Source: an uncultured Polynucleobacter sp. | GTDB lineage: Bacteria > Pseudomonadota > Gammaproteobacteria > Burkholderiales > Burkholderiaceae | Assembly: GCA_937996825.1 (NCBI GenBank) | Contig: CALKUJ010000243.1 | Location: 1-14,172 of the forward strand | DNA length: 14,172 bases | Direction of reading: 5' to 3' | Shown: positions 7,153 to 14,172 of the stretch, in pieces | Layout: the number at the start of each line of letters is the position of its first letter | How positions within the stretch are numbered: position 1 is the stretch's first letter | The notes under the pieces: generated by a model | What the model was told of the DNA's origin: nothing | Database searches by the model: none | What the model saw: the letters and a program-made list of their open reading frames with translations, nothing else | Translations under genes and position numbers: made by a program

Positions 7153-8203
7153 GATGGTGTTCCATCAATATTTGCTTGGCTAAGATATCAATTCCTTTGG
7201 CAGATAAGTCTGCGGTTTTATAACTTTTGGCTGTTTCGTAATTCACATAATTAGAATTCTGTGAGCGGCGATAGAGGGCATCGTAATGCTGTTCAAGCAA
7301 CTCAGTCACCAAGATAGTCCATTGACCATCTTGAGCCAGTGTTTTCCAGCGCCCCAAGGTTTCTTTGCTGTGCAAATCTTTGAGGTAATCGATGGTATTG
7401 ATTAATTGTTGTGGGTCTTGAACAAAGTAATCGTAGTCTGAGATTAAAAATTCAACCCTGGCCTCAATGCTGGCTTCAATTTTGATGCAGGGACTTTTGC
7501 GCATGGTTTCCAATAAAACATCAGGCACGTGCAGGGTGCCAATTTTTCGGCTTTCAGCTTCGACAAAAACAACCTTGTTGGAGTCAAATTTTTCAAAAGC
7601 TTGAATGAGTTTTGTCTCAAACATTTTTTGACTGGGTTGTGGAATATTCGGGATATTGCCAAGAACCGAGCCTTTATGAATCGCCAGTTGTTCTAAGTCT
7701 AAAACTTGTGCACCCAATGCATTGATTTTTTCCAGAACGCGGCTCTTAGCGCTACCGGTTTGACCGGTGATGACGAGGTAGTTAAATTGTTGAGGAAGTG
7801 TATTGAGTTGATGAACCACTTCTTTGCGGTAAGACTTGTACCCGCCATCCAAAATCTGCGCGTTCCAGCCAATTTGTCGGAGGATGTGTGTCATTGAGCC
7901 ACTGCGCTTGCCACCACGCCAACAATAAATCAAAGGATTCCAATTTTTGGGTTTATCTTTGAATTCAGTTTCAATGTAAGAAGCAATTCTTTTGGCAATC
8001 AAGGATGCGCCAACTTTTTTTGCTTCAAAAGGTGATACTTGTTTGTACATGGTCCCAACGATGACGCGCTCTTCATTGGATAACACCGGGCAATTGATGG
8101 CGCCGGGGATGTGGTCCTCTGCATATTCCGCAGGCGTGCGCACATCGATGATTTCATCGAAGCTGGAGCGCTCAAGGATGTCGGCGGTGATGGAGGATTT
8201 CAT
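7145..8203 (-). CDS. mnmH: tRNA 2-selenouridine synthase (rhodanese + P-loop)
   Basis: MnmH (SelU/YbbB) replaces sulfur by selenium in the 2-thiouridine at the wobble position of Lys, Glu and Gln tRNAs, via a geranylated intermediate, using selenophosphate. Residues ~1-125 form a rhodanese domain: IIDVRTPAEY near the start and YCWRGGKRSGS carrying the catalytic Cys94, matching Cys97 of the E. coli protein. A P-loop follows at 147-154, GQTGSAKS, where the second glycine of the Walker A pattern is Ala. The middle then reads QVLDLEQLAIHKGSVLG, as in other MnmH proteins. The frame extends to a TTG at 8227, but the ATG at 8203 puts the protein start the same distance from the IIDVR motif as in E. 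coli and gives 352 aa. Neither start has a good Shine-Dalgarno. It is followed by the overlapping methyltransferase gene and lies 81 bases after chrA. Confidence 0.93.
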   Translation of the reverse strand: MKSSITADILERSSFDEIIDVRTPAEYAEDHIPGAINCPVLSNEERVIVGTMYKQVSPFEAKKVGASLIAKRIASYIETEFKDKPKNWNPLIYCWRGGKRSGSMTHILRQIGWNAQILDGGYKSYRKEVVHQLNTLPQQFNYLVITGQTGSAKSRVLEKINALGAQVLDLEQLAIHKGSVLGNIPNIPQPSQKMFETKLIQAFEKFDSNKVVFVEAESRKIGTLHVPDVLLETMRKSPCIKIEASIEARVEFLISDYDYFVQDPQQLINTIDYLKDLHSKETLGRWKTLAQDGQWTILVTELLEQHYDALYRRSQNSNYVNYETAKSYKTADLSAKGIDILAKQILMEHHHA

Positions 8204-8284
8204 GAAGTTACAAAGCACATAAGACAATTGAATGGACTCAATTTTCCCATGGTATTGACCAACATTCTTAAATAATTGATTTAT

Positions 8285-9592
8285 TTACAAAACAAATAGT
8301 CTGATGCTTGCAAATAATAGGCATAGACCGATGATTTGTATGATCGACCAGCGCCTGATGAACAAGAGGTAAAGCGAGACCAGTGTGATTCCAATTGAGA
8401 GGAATTCAGGCTGCTGTGTAAAGCCTTGGGGCCAATACACATGGGTCATGAAGAAACTGCCTAAATGCAGAATCATGCCCACAACTGCTGCTGTGATGAA
8501 TTTCAAGATTTGATTGAGCCTGTTGTATTGCTTGCTCATCTCTACAAGAGGAGCACCAAGCAGAATGAATATGAATGATGGCAAGAAAGTGAACCACGTT
8601 GCCACAATTGCTCCAAGCGCTCCAGCCCAAAATAGATTTTCAATGCCGAGCAGTTCCTGCTTAAAAGAACCCAAAAATCCCACAAATGCCACGATCATGA
8701 TCAATGGTCCAGGTGTGACCTCGCCCAAGGCCAAGCCATCTAGAATTTGAGTAGAGGTGAGCCATTGAAACTGTTCAACACTCGCCTGGTGAACATAGGG
8801 TAGAACGGCATAAGCACCGCCAAATGTTAAAAAGGCGGCCTTGGTAAAAAACCATGACATTTGACTGTAGGTGTTCCCCCAGCCAAAGATGCTGATCAAT
8901 AAAACAAAAGGTATTAACCAGAGAAGTGCTCCCGATAAACCAATTTTAAAAAAGTACGGACCTCTTAATTTGCTGGGATTTACTGCTTTAACTTCAGTTG
9001 CTTTAGTTGGTCTTGATTTGCCATGAATCACTCCGGCGATAGCTGCACCAAATATCACCAGAGGAAAAGGAATATCAAATACAAGTAAAGCTATGAAAGT
9101 AAATAAACAAACAGTTGTTAATGAAAGATTGGTGAGTGTTTTTTTACCCATTTTGTAAGCGGCAAAAAGGATGATCGCAATCACTGCTGGTTTGATGGTG
9201 TCAAAGAGTGTGATGAGCCAAGCTTGTTCCCCAAAGATCAAATAGACCCAAGATAAGCCAATGAATAAAAGTAAGGAGGGCAAAATGAATAAAACGCCAG
9301 CGATGACGCCGCCCCAAGTTCGGTGCATGAGCCAACCCAAATAAGTCGCTAATTGCTGAGCTTCTGGGCCAGGTAAGAGCATGCAGTAGTTCAATGCATG
9401 AAGAAAGTTTTCTTCAGAAATCCATTTCTTTTTTTCAACTAATTCTTGATGCATGGTGGCAATTTGTCCGGCTGGACCGCCGAAACTGATGAAGCCAAGT
9501 TTGAACCAAAACCAAAAGGCTTCGCTTTTGCTTGGAACAGAAATAGATTGATGATTGTGTGATGAATCAGAAGTTGATTGAGATGAGTTCAT
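8285..9592 (-). CDS. chrA: Chromate-transporter-family protein, two-domain (long-chain) ChrA
   Basis: An inner-membrane protein of 435 residues with about a dozen hydrophobic helices. It has the duplicated CHR domain of the long-chain ChrA family: the first copy shows GFISFGGPAG (33-42) and LLPGPEAQQLATYLG (72-86); the second shows FLTFGGAYAVLPYV (254-267) and GEVTPGPLIM (290-299). Known members export chromate by proton antiport, but many homologues outside contaminated sites have unknown anion substrates. The ATG at 9592 is chosen over a TTG at 9598 two codons earlier; it lies 6 bases after the gph stop, so both are probably one transcript. A Ser/His-rich N-terminal tail (~20 residues) precedes helix one. 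Confidence 0.92.
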   Translation of the reverse strand: MNSSQSTSDSSHNHQSISVPSKSEAFWFWFKLGFISFGGPAGQIATMHQELVEKKKWISEENFLHALNYCMLLPGPEAQQLATYLGWLMHRTWGGVIAGVLFILPSLLLFIGLSWVYLIFGEQAWLITLFDTIKPAVIAIILFAAYKMGKKTLTNLSLTTVCLFTFIALLVFDIPFPLVIFGAAIAGVIHGKSRPTKATEVKAVNPSKLRGPYFFKIGLSGALLWLIPFVLLISIFGWGNTYSQMSWFFTKAAFLTFGGAYAVLPYVHQASVEQFQWLTSTQILDGLALGEVTPGPLIMIVAFVGFLGSFKQELLGIENLFWAGALGAIVATWFTFLPSFIFILLGAPLVEMSKQYNRLNQILKFITAAVVGMILHLGSFFMTHVYWPQGFTQQPEFLSIGITLVSLYLLFIRRWSIIQIIGLCLLFASIRLFVL

Positions 9593-9598
9593 GCTCAA

Positions 9599-10297
9599 TC
9601 AACTGGCCATTAATATGGCGCTTAACTCTGATGGATGGTGAATGATGTGATCAGCACCCCATTCGCTGAAATGCTCATCGCATCCACAGTAGCCATATGC
9701 TGCAGCCACCGTCTTCATGCCGGCAGCTTTACCTGCTTCAATGTCTCTGAGGTCATCGCCAACATAGATGCAGTTCACTGGGTTCACTGAACAAACTTCA
9801 GCAGCTTTGAGAATTGGGGCGGGGTGAGGTTTGGCAAATGGCGTTGTATCTCCACCAATGATGGCTTGACTACGAGTTGCCAAATTCATCAAATTCAATA
9901 ATGGGTGCGTCAAGCGCTCTGACTTATTGGTCACAATGCCCCAAGTAATTGAGTGAGATTCGAGCTCGTCCAATACCTCTGAAACTCCATCAAAGAGTTT
10001 GGTGTTAACGCAAATATCTTTTTCGTAGTTGGCTAAAAACTCTAAACGCAATTCTTCAAATTCTGGATGATCTTTGTCATACCCGAACGCGCCAAAAATC
10101 AAACCTCGAGCGCCTGCAGAAGCTCGAGGACGAAGAACTTCGTAGGGTAAAGGATCTAAATTTCTTTTGGTACGTAGAAGATTGGCTGCAGCCACTAAGT
10201 CGGGCGCCGTATCCGCCAAAGTCCCATCGAGGTCAAAAAAGACGCCTTCATATATGGGCTTCTTGATTGGGCTTGATGGAGACTCTGTGTTCGACAT
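9599..10297 (-). CDS. gph: Phosphoglycolate phosphatase, HAD superfamily
   Basis: A cytoplasmic HAD phosphatase of 232 residues. All four HAD motifs are visible: FFDLDGTLADT (20-30, nucleophile Asp22 and acid/base Asp24), VTNKS (Thr123 region), KPHP (Lys156) and YVGDDLRD (178-185, metal-binding aspartates). The helical cap between motifs I and II is the type C1 cap of the Gph/PGP group. Gph removes phosphate from 2-phosphoglycolate made in DNA repair or by Rubisco; in Burkholderiales the gene commonly follows ubiG, as here. Its ATG shares one base with the ubiG stop codon (TAATG), suggesting coupled translation. Related HAD phosphatases with other sugar-phosphate substrates cannot be excluded. 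Confidence 0.88.
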   Translation of the reverse strand: MSNTESPSSPIKKPIYEGVFFDLDGTLADTAPDLVAAANLLRTKRNLDPLPYEVLRPRASAGARGLIFGAFGYDKDHPEFEELRLEFLANYEKDICVNTKLFDGVSEVLDELESHSITWGIVTNKSERLTHPLLNLMNLATRSQAIIGGDTTPFAKPHPAPILKAAEVCSVNPVNCIYVGDDLRDIEAGKAAGMKTVAAAYGYCGCDEHFSEWGADHIIHHPSELSAILMAS

Positions 10298-10992
10298 TAA
10301 ATACTTTTCGATGTTGCGATCATGTAATTCACATCGGTGTCGCGACCCAGGGAATAAACCTCTGTGAATGGGTTGTAAGTCATGCCCATCAGTTCAGTCA
10401 TTTCTAGATTGGCTTGACGGACAAATTGACTGAGCTCAGAAGGTTTGATGAATTTTTTGTAATCGTGAGTGCCTTTAGGCAGCAAGCGAAGCACGTACTC
10501 AGCGCCAATGATGGCGAATAAATAAGATTTTGGGTTTCGATTCAATGTGCTGAAGAATACGTGTCCGCCGGGTTTGACCAGTGTGGAGCAAGCTTGAATG
10601 ATGCTCATTGGGTCAGGGACGTGCTCAAGCATTTCCATGCATGTCACAACGTCATATTGACCAGCTTCTCTTTGCGCTAAATCTTCTGCACTGATCAATT
10701 CATAATCAACTGCAACAGAAGTTTCTAAGCTGTGAAGCTCTGCTACCTGCAATGCTTTTTTAGAAAGATCAATACCTTTGGTTTTTGCGCCTATTTTTGC
10801 CATTGATTCAGCCAAAATACCACCGCCACAACCGACATCCAGAACTCGTTTACCTTCTAGCTTGACGTGTTGATTGATCCAATTCAAGCGAAGGGGATTG
10901 ATGGCGTGTAAGGGCTTGAATTCGCTCGTAGGGTCCCACCAGCGATGAGCTAAAGCGCTGAATTTGTCTAATTCGGTTTGGTCTGCATTCAT
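10297..10992 (-). CDS. ubiG: Ubiquinone biosynthesis O-methyltransferase UbiG
   Basis: UbiG carries out both O-methylation steps of ubiquinone synthesis using SAM. The 231-residue length is typical. Seen in order: the N-terminal FSALAHRWWDP signature (11-21) followed by FKPLHAINPLRLNWI, the SAM motif I VLDVGCGGGILAE (50-62), GIDLSKKAL, the post-motif VTCMEMLEHVPDP, and the membrane-contact region KSYLFAIIGAEYVLRLLPKGTHDYKKFI, all as in known UbiG proteins. It heads a cluster with gph and chrA on the minus strand. It is separated from the upstream ompA unit by a terminator, so its promoter should lie in the ~60 bases between that hairpin and the ATG at 10992. Confidence 0.95.
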   Translation of the reverse strand: MNADQTELDKFSALAHRWWDPTSEFKPLHAINPLRLNWINQHVKLEGKRVLDVGCGGGILAESMAKIGAKTKGIDLSKKALQVAELHSLETSVAVDYELISAEDLAQREAGQYDVVTCMEMLEHVPDPMSIIQACSTLVKPGGHVFFSTLNRNPKSYLFAIIGAEYVLRLLPKGTHDYKKFIKPSELSQFVRQANLEMTELMGMTYNPFTEVYSLGRDTDVNYMIATSKSI

Positions 10993-11053
10993 GGCTCTAT
11001 TCTAATCAAGTGAGAGAAAGTGTGTTCAGAGCTTCTGAAACAGATTCTTTAGG

Positions 11054-11082
11054 TGTAAAAAAACCCGGCAGAGCCGGGTTTT
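11054..11082 (-). terminator. Intrinsic terminator of the ompA-family gene
   Basis: A perfect 10-bp inverted repeat (arms 11060-11069 and 11073-11082, GC core CCCGGC/GCCGGG) closes a 3-base loop. Read on the minus strand it is followed by a run of seven T's, 19 bases after the ompA stop codon. It separates ompA from the ubiG cluster downstream. Confidence 0.92.
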
Positions 11083-11101
11083 GAGTAAAAGCTAAATTAA
11101 A

Positions 11102-11674
11102 TTAGTTCTTACGTGTACCGATTGCTTCGATTTGAACGCGACGGTTCTTAGCGCGGCCTTCAGCTGTCTTGTTGTCAGCAACTGGCTGTGATTCGCCTTT
11201 ACCTTCAACGTAGATGCGCTTAGCTTCAATACCTTGGCTTACCAAGTATTTCTTCACTGATTCAGCGCGACGGATAGACAATTTTTGGTTATAAGCATCT
11301 GTACCGATTGAGTCTGTGTGACCAACAGCAACAATCACTTCAAGAGTCAAACTCTTTACTTTGCCAGCCAAACTGTCCAAGCTTGCTTTAGCAGCAGGCT
11401 TAAGTACAGATTTATCAAAATCAAACAATGCGTCAGCATTCAAAGTTACTTTGGCTGCTGCTCTTGGAGATGCTGCAGCGGCAGCAATCGCGCCATCACA
11501 TCCTGGAGCAGCAGTAGCTGGAGTCCAGTTGGCGTTGCGCCAGCAAAGCTCGTTTGTACCGTTTTTCCAAACGATACCGTTGCTGTTTACCCAGTTATCA
11601 ACTGATTTTTGAGCAAAAGCGCTTGAGCTGATAGCGATACCAGCGATAGCAAGAAGTTGTAGTAGTTTTTTCAT
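11102..11674 (-). CDS. OmpA-family peptidoglycan-binding outer-membrane protein (small form)
   Basis: A 190-residue exported protein. MKKLLQLLAIAGIAISSSAFA is a clear signal peptide with a likely cut after Ala21. A short region with two cysteines (Cys44, Cys59) and an Ala-rich linker (61-75) lead into an OmpA C-terminal domain (about 76-186): TLNADALFDFDKS, VAVGHTDSIG with Asp121, and LSIRRAESVKKYL with Arg136, the Asp/Arg pair spaced 15 apart that binds diaminopimelate of peptidoglycan. There is no beta-barrel domain, so it is not full-length OmpA; no lipobox cysteine is at the cleavage site, so it is not Pal. GAGGGA, 5 bases before the ATG, is a strong ribosome binding site. It is a single-gene unit with its own terminator, likely highly expressed, and divergent from gyrA. 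Confidence 0.92.
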   Translation of the reverse strand: MKKLLQLLAIAGIAISSSAFAQKSVDNWVNSNGIVWKNGTNELCWRNANWTPATAAPGCDGAIAAAAASPRAAAKVTLNADALFDFDKSVLKPAAKASLDSLAGKVKSLTLEVIVAVGHTDSIGTDAYNQKLSIRRAESVKKYLVSQGIEAKRIYVEGKGESQPVADNKTAEGRAKNRRVQIEAIGTRKN

Positions 11675-11779
11675 TTTTATCCCTCAATTTATCTGTGTGG
11701 AGGCTGATCCAAATTGGATGACCATATTTTAGCACTATAAATCACATAAATAACAGTCTGTGAGTGATAAAATCGCCTG
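11675..11779. promoter_or_regulatory. Divergent promoter region between ompA-family gene and gyrA
   Basis: These 105 bases must hold promoters in both directions. For the leftward gene, TATAGT (minus strand, 11739-11734) matches the -10 consensus at 5 of 6, and TAAAAT (11731-11726) is another candidate; neither has a good -35. A 13-base inverted repeat, ATCCAAATTGGAT, lies at 11707-11719 in the probable leader of the ompA-family mRNA. No good Shine-Dalgarno precedes the gyrA ATG at 11780. Confidence 0.45.
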
Positions 11780-14172
11780 ATGGAAATTACACAAAATAAC
11801 GCCGCTAAAGAGACACTCCCAATATCCCTAGAAGACGAGATGCGTCGGTCCTATTTGGACTATGCCATGAGCGTCATTGTGGGCCGAGCATTGCCCGATG
11901 TGAGGGATGGGTTGAAGCCCGTTCACCGTCGTGTTTTGTACGCGATGCATGAACTCAATAACGACTGGAACAGGGCTTACAAGAAGTCTGCCCGTATCGT
12001 CGGTGACGTGATCGGTAAGTACCACCCGCACGGTGACTCGGCTGTTTACGACACCATTGTTCGTATGGCGCAGGATTTCTCATTGCGTTACATGCTCGTG
12101 GATGGTCAAGGTAACTTCGGTTCTGTAGACGGTGATAACGCTGCGGCGATGCGTTATACGGAAATTCGTTTGGCGAAGATAGCTCATCAGCTATTAGATG
12201 ATTTAGATAAAGAAACAGTTGATTTCGGGCCGAACTACGACGGTAGCGAAAAAGAGCCATTAATTCTTCCGGCAAAAATACCTAATTTATTGATCAATGG
12301 ATCTTCAGGTATTGCTGTGGGTATGGCCACCAACATTCCTCCTCACAATTTGGATGAGGTTGTTTCTGCTTGTTTGCATTTGCTCAAAAACCCAGAGTGT
12401 TCAATCGATGATTTGATGGAAATCATCCCGGCCCCTGATTTCCCAACAGCTGGAATCATTTACGGTATCCAAGGTGTGAAGGATGGTTACCGAACAGGTC
12501 GTGGTCGTGTGGTCATGCGCGCTAAAACCCACTTTGAGGATATGGAGCGCGGTTCACGTCAAGCGATCATCGTTGACGAATTGCCTTACCAGGTTAATAA
12601 AAAGACTTTGCTTGAGCGCATCGCTGAACTCATCACTGAGAAAAAAGTTGAGGGTATTTCAGACATTCGTGATGAATCTGATAAATCCGGTATGCGCGTT
12701 GTGATTGAGTTGAAGCGTGGCGAAGTACCTGAAGTGGTTTTGAATAACTTGTACAAATATACTCAGTTGCAAGATACCTTCGGTATGAACATGGTGGCTT
12801 TGGTCGATAACCAGCCACGTTTGTTGAACTTGAAGCAAATGTTGGATTGCTTCTTGTCACACCGCAGAGAAGTGGTGACACGTCGAACTGTATTTGAACT
12901 TCGCAAAGCCCGTGAACGTGGTCATGTTCTTGAAGGTTTGGCTGTGGCTCTTGCCAATATTGATGAGTTCATCAAAATCATCAAGGCGGCCCCAACTCCT
13001 CCAGAAGCCAAGCGTGAATTGTTATTGAGATCTTGGGATTCTGAAGTTGTGCGCGAGATGTTGGCGCGTGCTGAAAAAGATGCGCCTGGCGGTCGTAATT
13101 CATTCCGCCCTGAAGATTTAGATCCTGCGGCCGGTATGCAAGCTGATGGTTTGTATCGTTTATCAGAAGGTCAGGCTCAAGAAATTCTTCAAATGCGCTT
13201 ACAGCGTTTAACAGGTCTTGAGCAAGACAAGATTGTTGGTGAGTACAAAGAAGTCATGCTTGAGATTGCTAATTTGTTAGACATCTTGGCCAAGCCTGAG
13301 CGTATCACTGTGATCATCACTGAGGAGCTTCAAGCTGTTCAGGCTGAGTTTGGTCAAGCAGGTAATGACACGGGTCGTCGTTCACGCATTGAAATGAATG
13401 CCACTGAACTCTTCACGGAAGATTTGATCACGCCTCAAGATTTGGTTGTGACTTTGTCACACGCCGGTTATATGAAGAGTCAGCCTTTGTCAGAGTACCG
13501 TGCGCAAAAACGCGGTGGTCGTGGCAAGCAAGCGGCTGCAACGAAAGACGAAGACTGGATCGATACCTTGTTCGTTGCCAATACGCATGACACGATTTTG
13601 TGTTTCTCAGATCGCGGCCGTATGTATTGGTTGAAGGTATGGGAAGTTCCACAAGGTGGTCGTGCCTCAAGAGGTAAACCAATTGTGAACATCTTCCCAT
13701 TGGTCGAAGGTGAAAAAATCACTGTGATTCTTCCAATCAAGGCCTACGAAGATGACAAGTATGTGTTCATGTCAACTCGCAAAGGTGTTGTGAAGAAATC
13801 ACGTTTGTCAGATTTCTCTAATCCACGTAAAGCCGGCATCATCGCCGTTGATTTGGATGAGGGGGATCATTTGGTTGGTGCTGCAATCACCGATGGTCGT
13901 CACGATGTGATGTTGTTCTCGGATGCTGGCAAGGCTGTGCGTTTTGATGAGAACGATGTACGACCAATGGGCCGTACAGCTCGTGGCGTTCGCGGTATGA
14001 ATCTAGACGCTTCACATGAAGTGATTGCCATGTTGGTAGCACCTGCTGAAGTTGAAGGTGCCTTCAACGAGGGTTTGGGCTTCGACGGCAGCGCCATCGA
14101 AGGTTTGGCTCGTACTTATGAAGCGGACATGTTGGCAATGCCAGACCCTTCAACCTTCCAGATTCTTCCGTG
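11780..14172 (+). CDS. gyrA: DNA gyrase subunit A, 3' part replaced at the window edge
   Basis: GyrA is the DNA-cutting subunit of gyrase. The frame from ATG 11780 is open to the window end (797 codons plus two bases). Seen in order: SYLDYAMSVIVGRALPDVRDGL, the quinolone-resistance region GKYHPHGDSAVYD with Ser87 and Asp91 (E. coli 83 and 87, both the susceptible type), the catalytic tyrosine in MRYTEIR (Tyr126, E. coli 122), the coiled-coil RHRREVVTRRTIFELRK-like segment (here HRREVVTRRTVFELRKAR), and the GyrA box as QKRGGRG, which allows DNA wrapping. Five or so C-terminal beta-pinwheel blades are present up to GRTARGVRGMNL and VIAMLVA (residue ~754). From there the sequence is no longer GyrA (see the separate entry at 14042), so roughly the last 120 residues of a normal GyrA are missing. 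Confidence 0.95.
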   Translation, partial: MEITQNNAAKETLPISLEDEMRRSYLDYAMSVIVGRALPDVRDGLKPVHRRVLYAMHELNNDWNRAYKKSARIVGDVIGKYHPHGDSAVYDTIVRMAQDFSLRYMLVDGQGNFGSVDGDNAAAMRYTEIRLAKIAHQLLDDLDKETVDFGPNYDGSEKEPLILPAKIPNLLINGSSGIAVGMATNIPPHNLDEVVSACLHLLKNPECSIDDLMEIIPAPDFPTAGIIYGIQGVKDGYRTGRGRVVMRAKTHFEDMERGSRQAIIVDELPYQVNKKTLLERIAELITEKKVEGISDIRDESDKSGMRVVIELKRGEVPEVVLNNLYKYTQLQDTFGMNMVALVDNQPRLLNLKQMLDCFLSHRREVVTRRTVFELRKARERGHVLEGLAVALANIDEFIKIIKAAPTPPEAKRELLLRSWDSEVVREMLARAEKDAPGGRNSFRPEDLDPAAGMQADGLYRLSEGQAQEILQMRLQRLTGLEQDKIVGEYKEVMLEIANLLDILAKPERITVIITEELQAVQAEFGQAGNDTGRRSRIEMNATELFTEDLITPQDLVVTLSHAGYMKSQPLSEYRAQKRGGRGKQAAATKDEDWIDTLFVANTHDTILCFSDRGRMYWLKVWEVPQGGRASRGKPIVNIFPLVEGEKITVILPIKAYEDDKYVFMSTRKGVVKKSRLSDFSNPRKAGIIAVDLDEGDHLVGAAITDGRHDVMLFSDAGKAVRFDENDVRPMGRTARGVRGMNLDASHEVIAMLVAPAEVEGAFNEGLGFDGSAIEGLARTYEADMLAMPDPSTFQILP
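14042..14172 (+). other. Glutamine synthetase (GlnA, actinobacterial-type) fragment joined in frame to gyrA
   Basis: In the same reading frame as gyrA, the last ~43 residues read PAEVEGAFNEGLGFDGSAIE followed by GLARTYEADM and PDPSTFQILP. These are the N-terminal beta-grasp and Asp-loop signature of type I glutamine synthetase, and the VAPAE..EGAF lead-in is the form seen in actinobacterial GlnA2-like enzymes. The next codon starts with TG, consistent with the Trp that follows FQILP there. GyrA has nothing like this. The preceding bases GTAGCACCTGCTGAAG could belong to either gene, so the join lies within about 14035-14055. Most likely an assembly artefact at a contig end; a real fusion is improbable. 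Confidence 0.85.

Noticed and set aside
8269..8287. TAAATAA-TTGAT-TTATTTA inverted repeat at the end of chrA as a terminator
   Set aside because: The stem is made only of A-T pairs and overlaps the stop codon; it would be too weak to terminate, and chance is likely in an AT-rich gap.
11318..11612. Plus-strand open frames of 83 and 95 codons opposite the ompA-family gene
   Set aside because: They are antisense shadows of the Ala-rich coding sequence, with no ribosome site or recognisable domain.
11995..12070. Quinolone resistance mutation in gyrA
   Set aside because: Ser87 and Asp91 (E. coli 83 and 87) are the normal susceptible residues.

Overview
The window looks like a freshwater betaproteobacterium of the Burkholderiales, most like Polynucleobacter. 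This rests on the moderate GC content, a GyrA and UbiG that read as betaproteobacterial, a tmRNA with the tag ANDERYALAA, and the gene order ubiG-gph near ompA and gyrA. The assignment is from recognition only; no search was run. All genes except those cut by the window edges appear intact.

Layout from left to right. (1) The 3' end of an ABC-F ATPase gene (uup-like) enters on the plus strand and converges on a minus-strand ferric-reductase-like flavocytochrome gene. (2) That gene is divergent from a plus-strand SLAC1/TehA-type anion channel gene. (3) Next is a plus-strand HmuS/ChuS-type haem-handling gene. It has a perfect 7-1-7 Fur box upstream and a strong Shine-Dalgarno site that fixes its start. 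(4) A complete tmRNA gene (ssrA) follows, with a UUCG-loop terminator. (5) A plus-strand gene encodes a predicted exported protein that resembles Bacillus-type transglutaminase (Tgl). (6) Two minus-strand clusters follow. One is mnmH (tRNA 2-selenouridine synthase) overlapping a class I methyltransferase gene by 8 bases. The other is ubiG-gph-chrA, with ubiG/gph overlapping by one base and chrA starting 6 bases after gph. (7) A single-gene ompA-family unit on the minus strand has its own terminator and is divergent from gyrA, which runs off the right edge.

The strongest anomaly is at the right edge. The GyrA reading frame stays open to the end, but from about residue 755 the protein stops being GyrA. 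The last ~43 residues read as the N-terminal region of an actinobacterial-type glutamine synthetase (GFDGSAIEG, then PDPSTFQILP). The junction falls on a short stretch that would fit both genes (VAPAE). This is most simply an assembly chimera between two co-occurring freshwater bacteria rather than a real fusion, so the gyrA 3' end should not be trusted.

Other points of interest are the Fur-controlled HmuS homologue that seems to lack the second-domain haem-ligand histidine of ChuS, the Gly-to-Ala change in the MnmH P-loop, and the Tgl-like exported protein. I see no mobile element, CRISPR array, tRNA gene or integrated phage, and no clear new multi-gene system. There is no gene-free stretch longer than about 130 bases apart from the tmRNA region.
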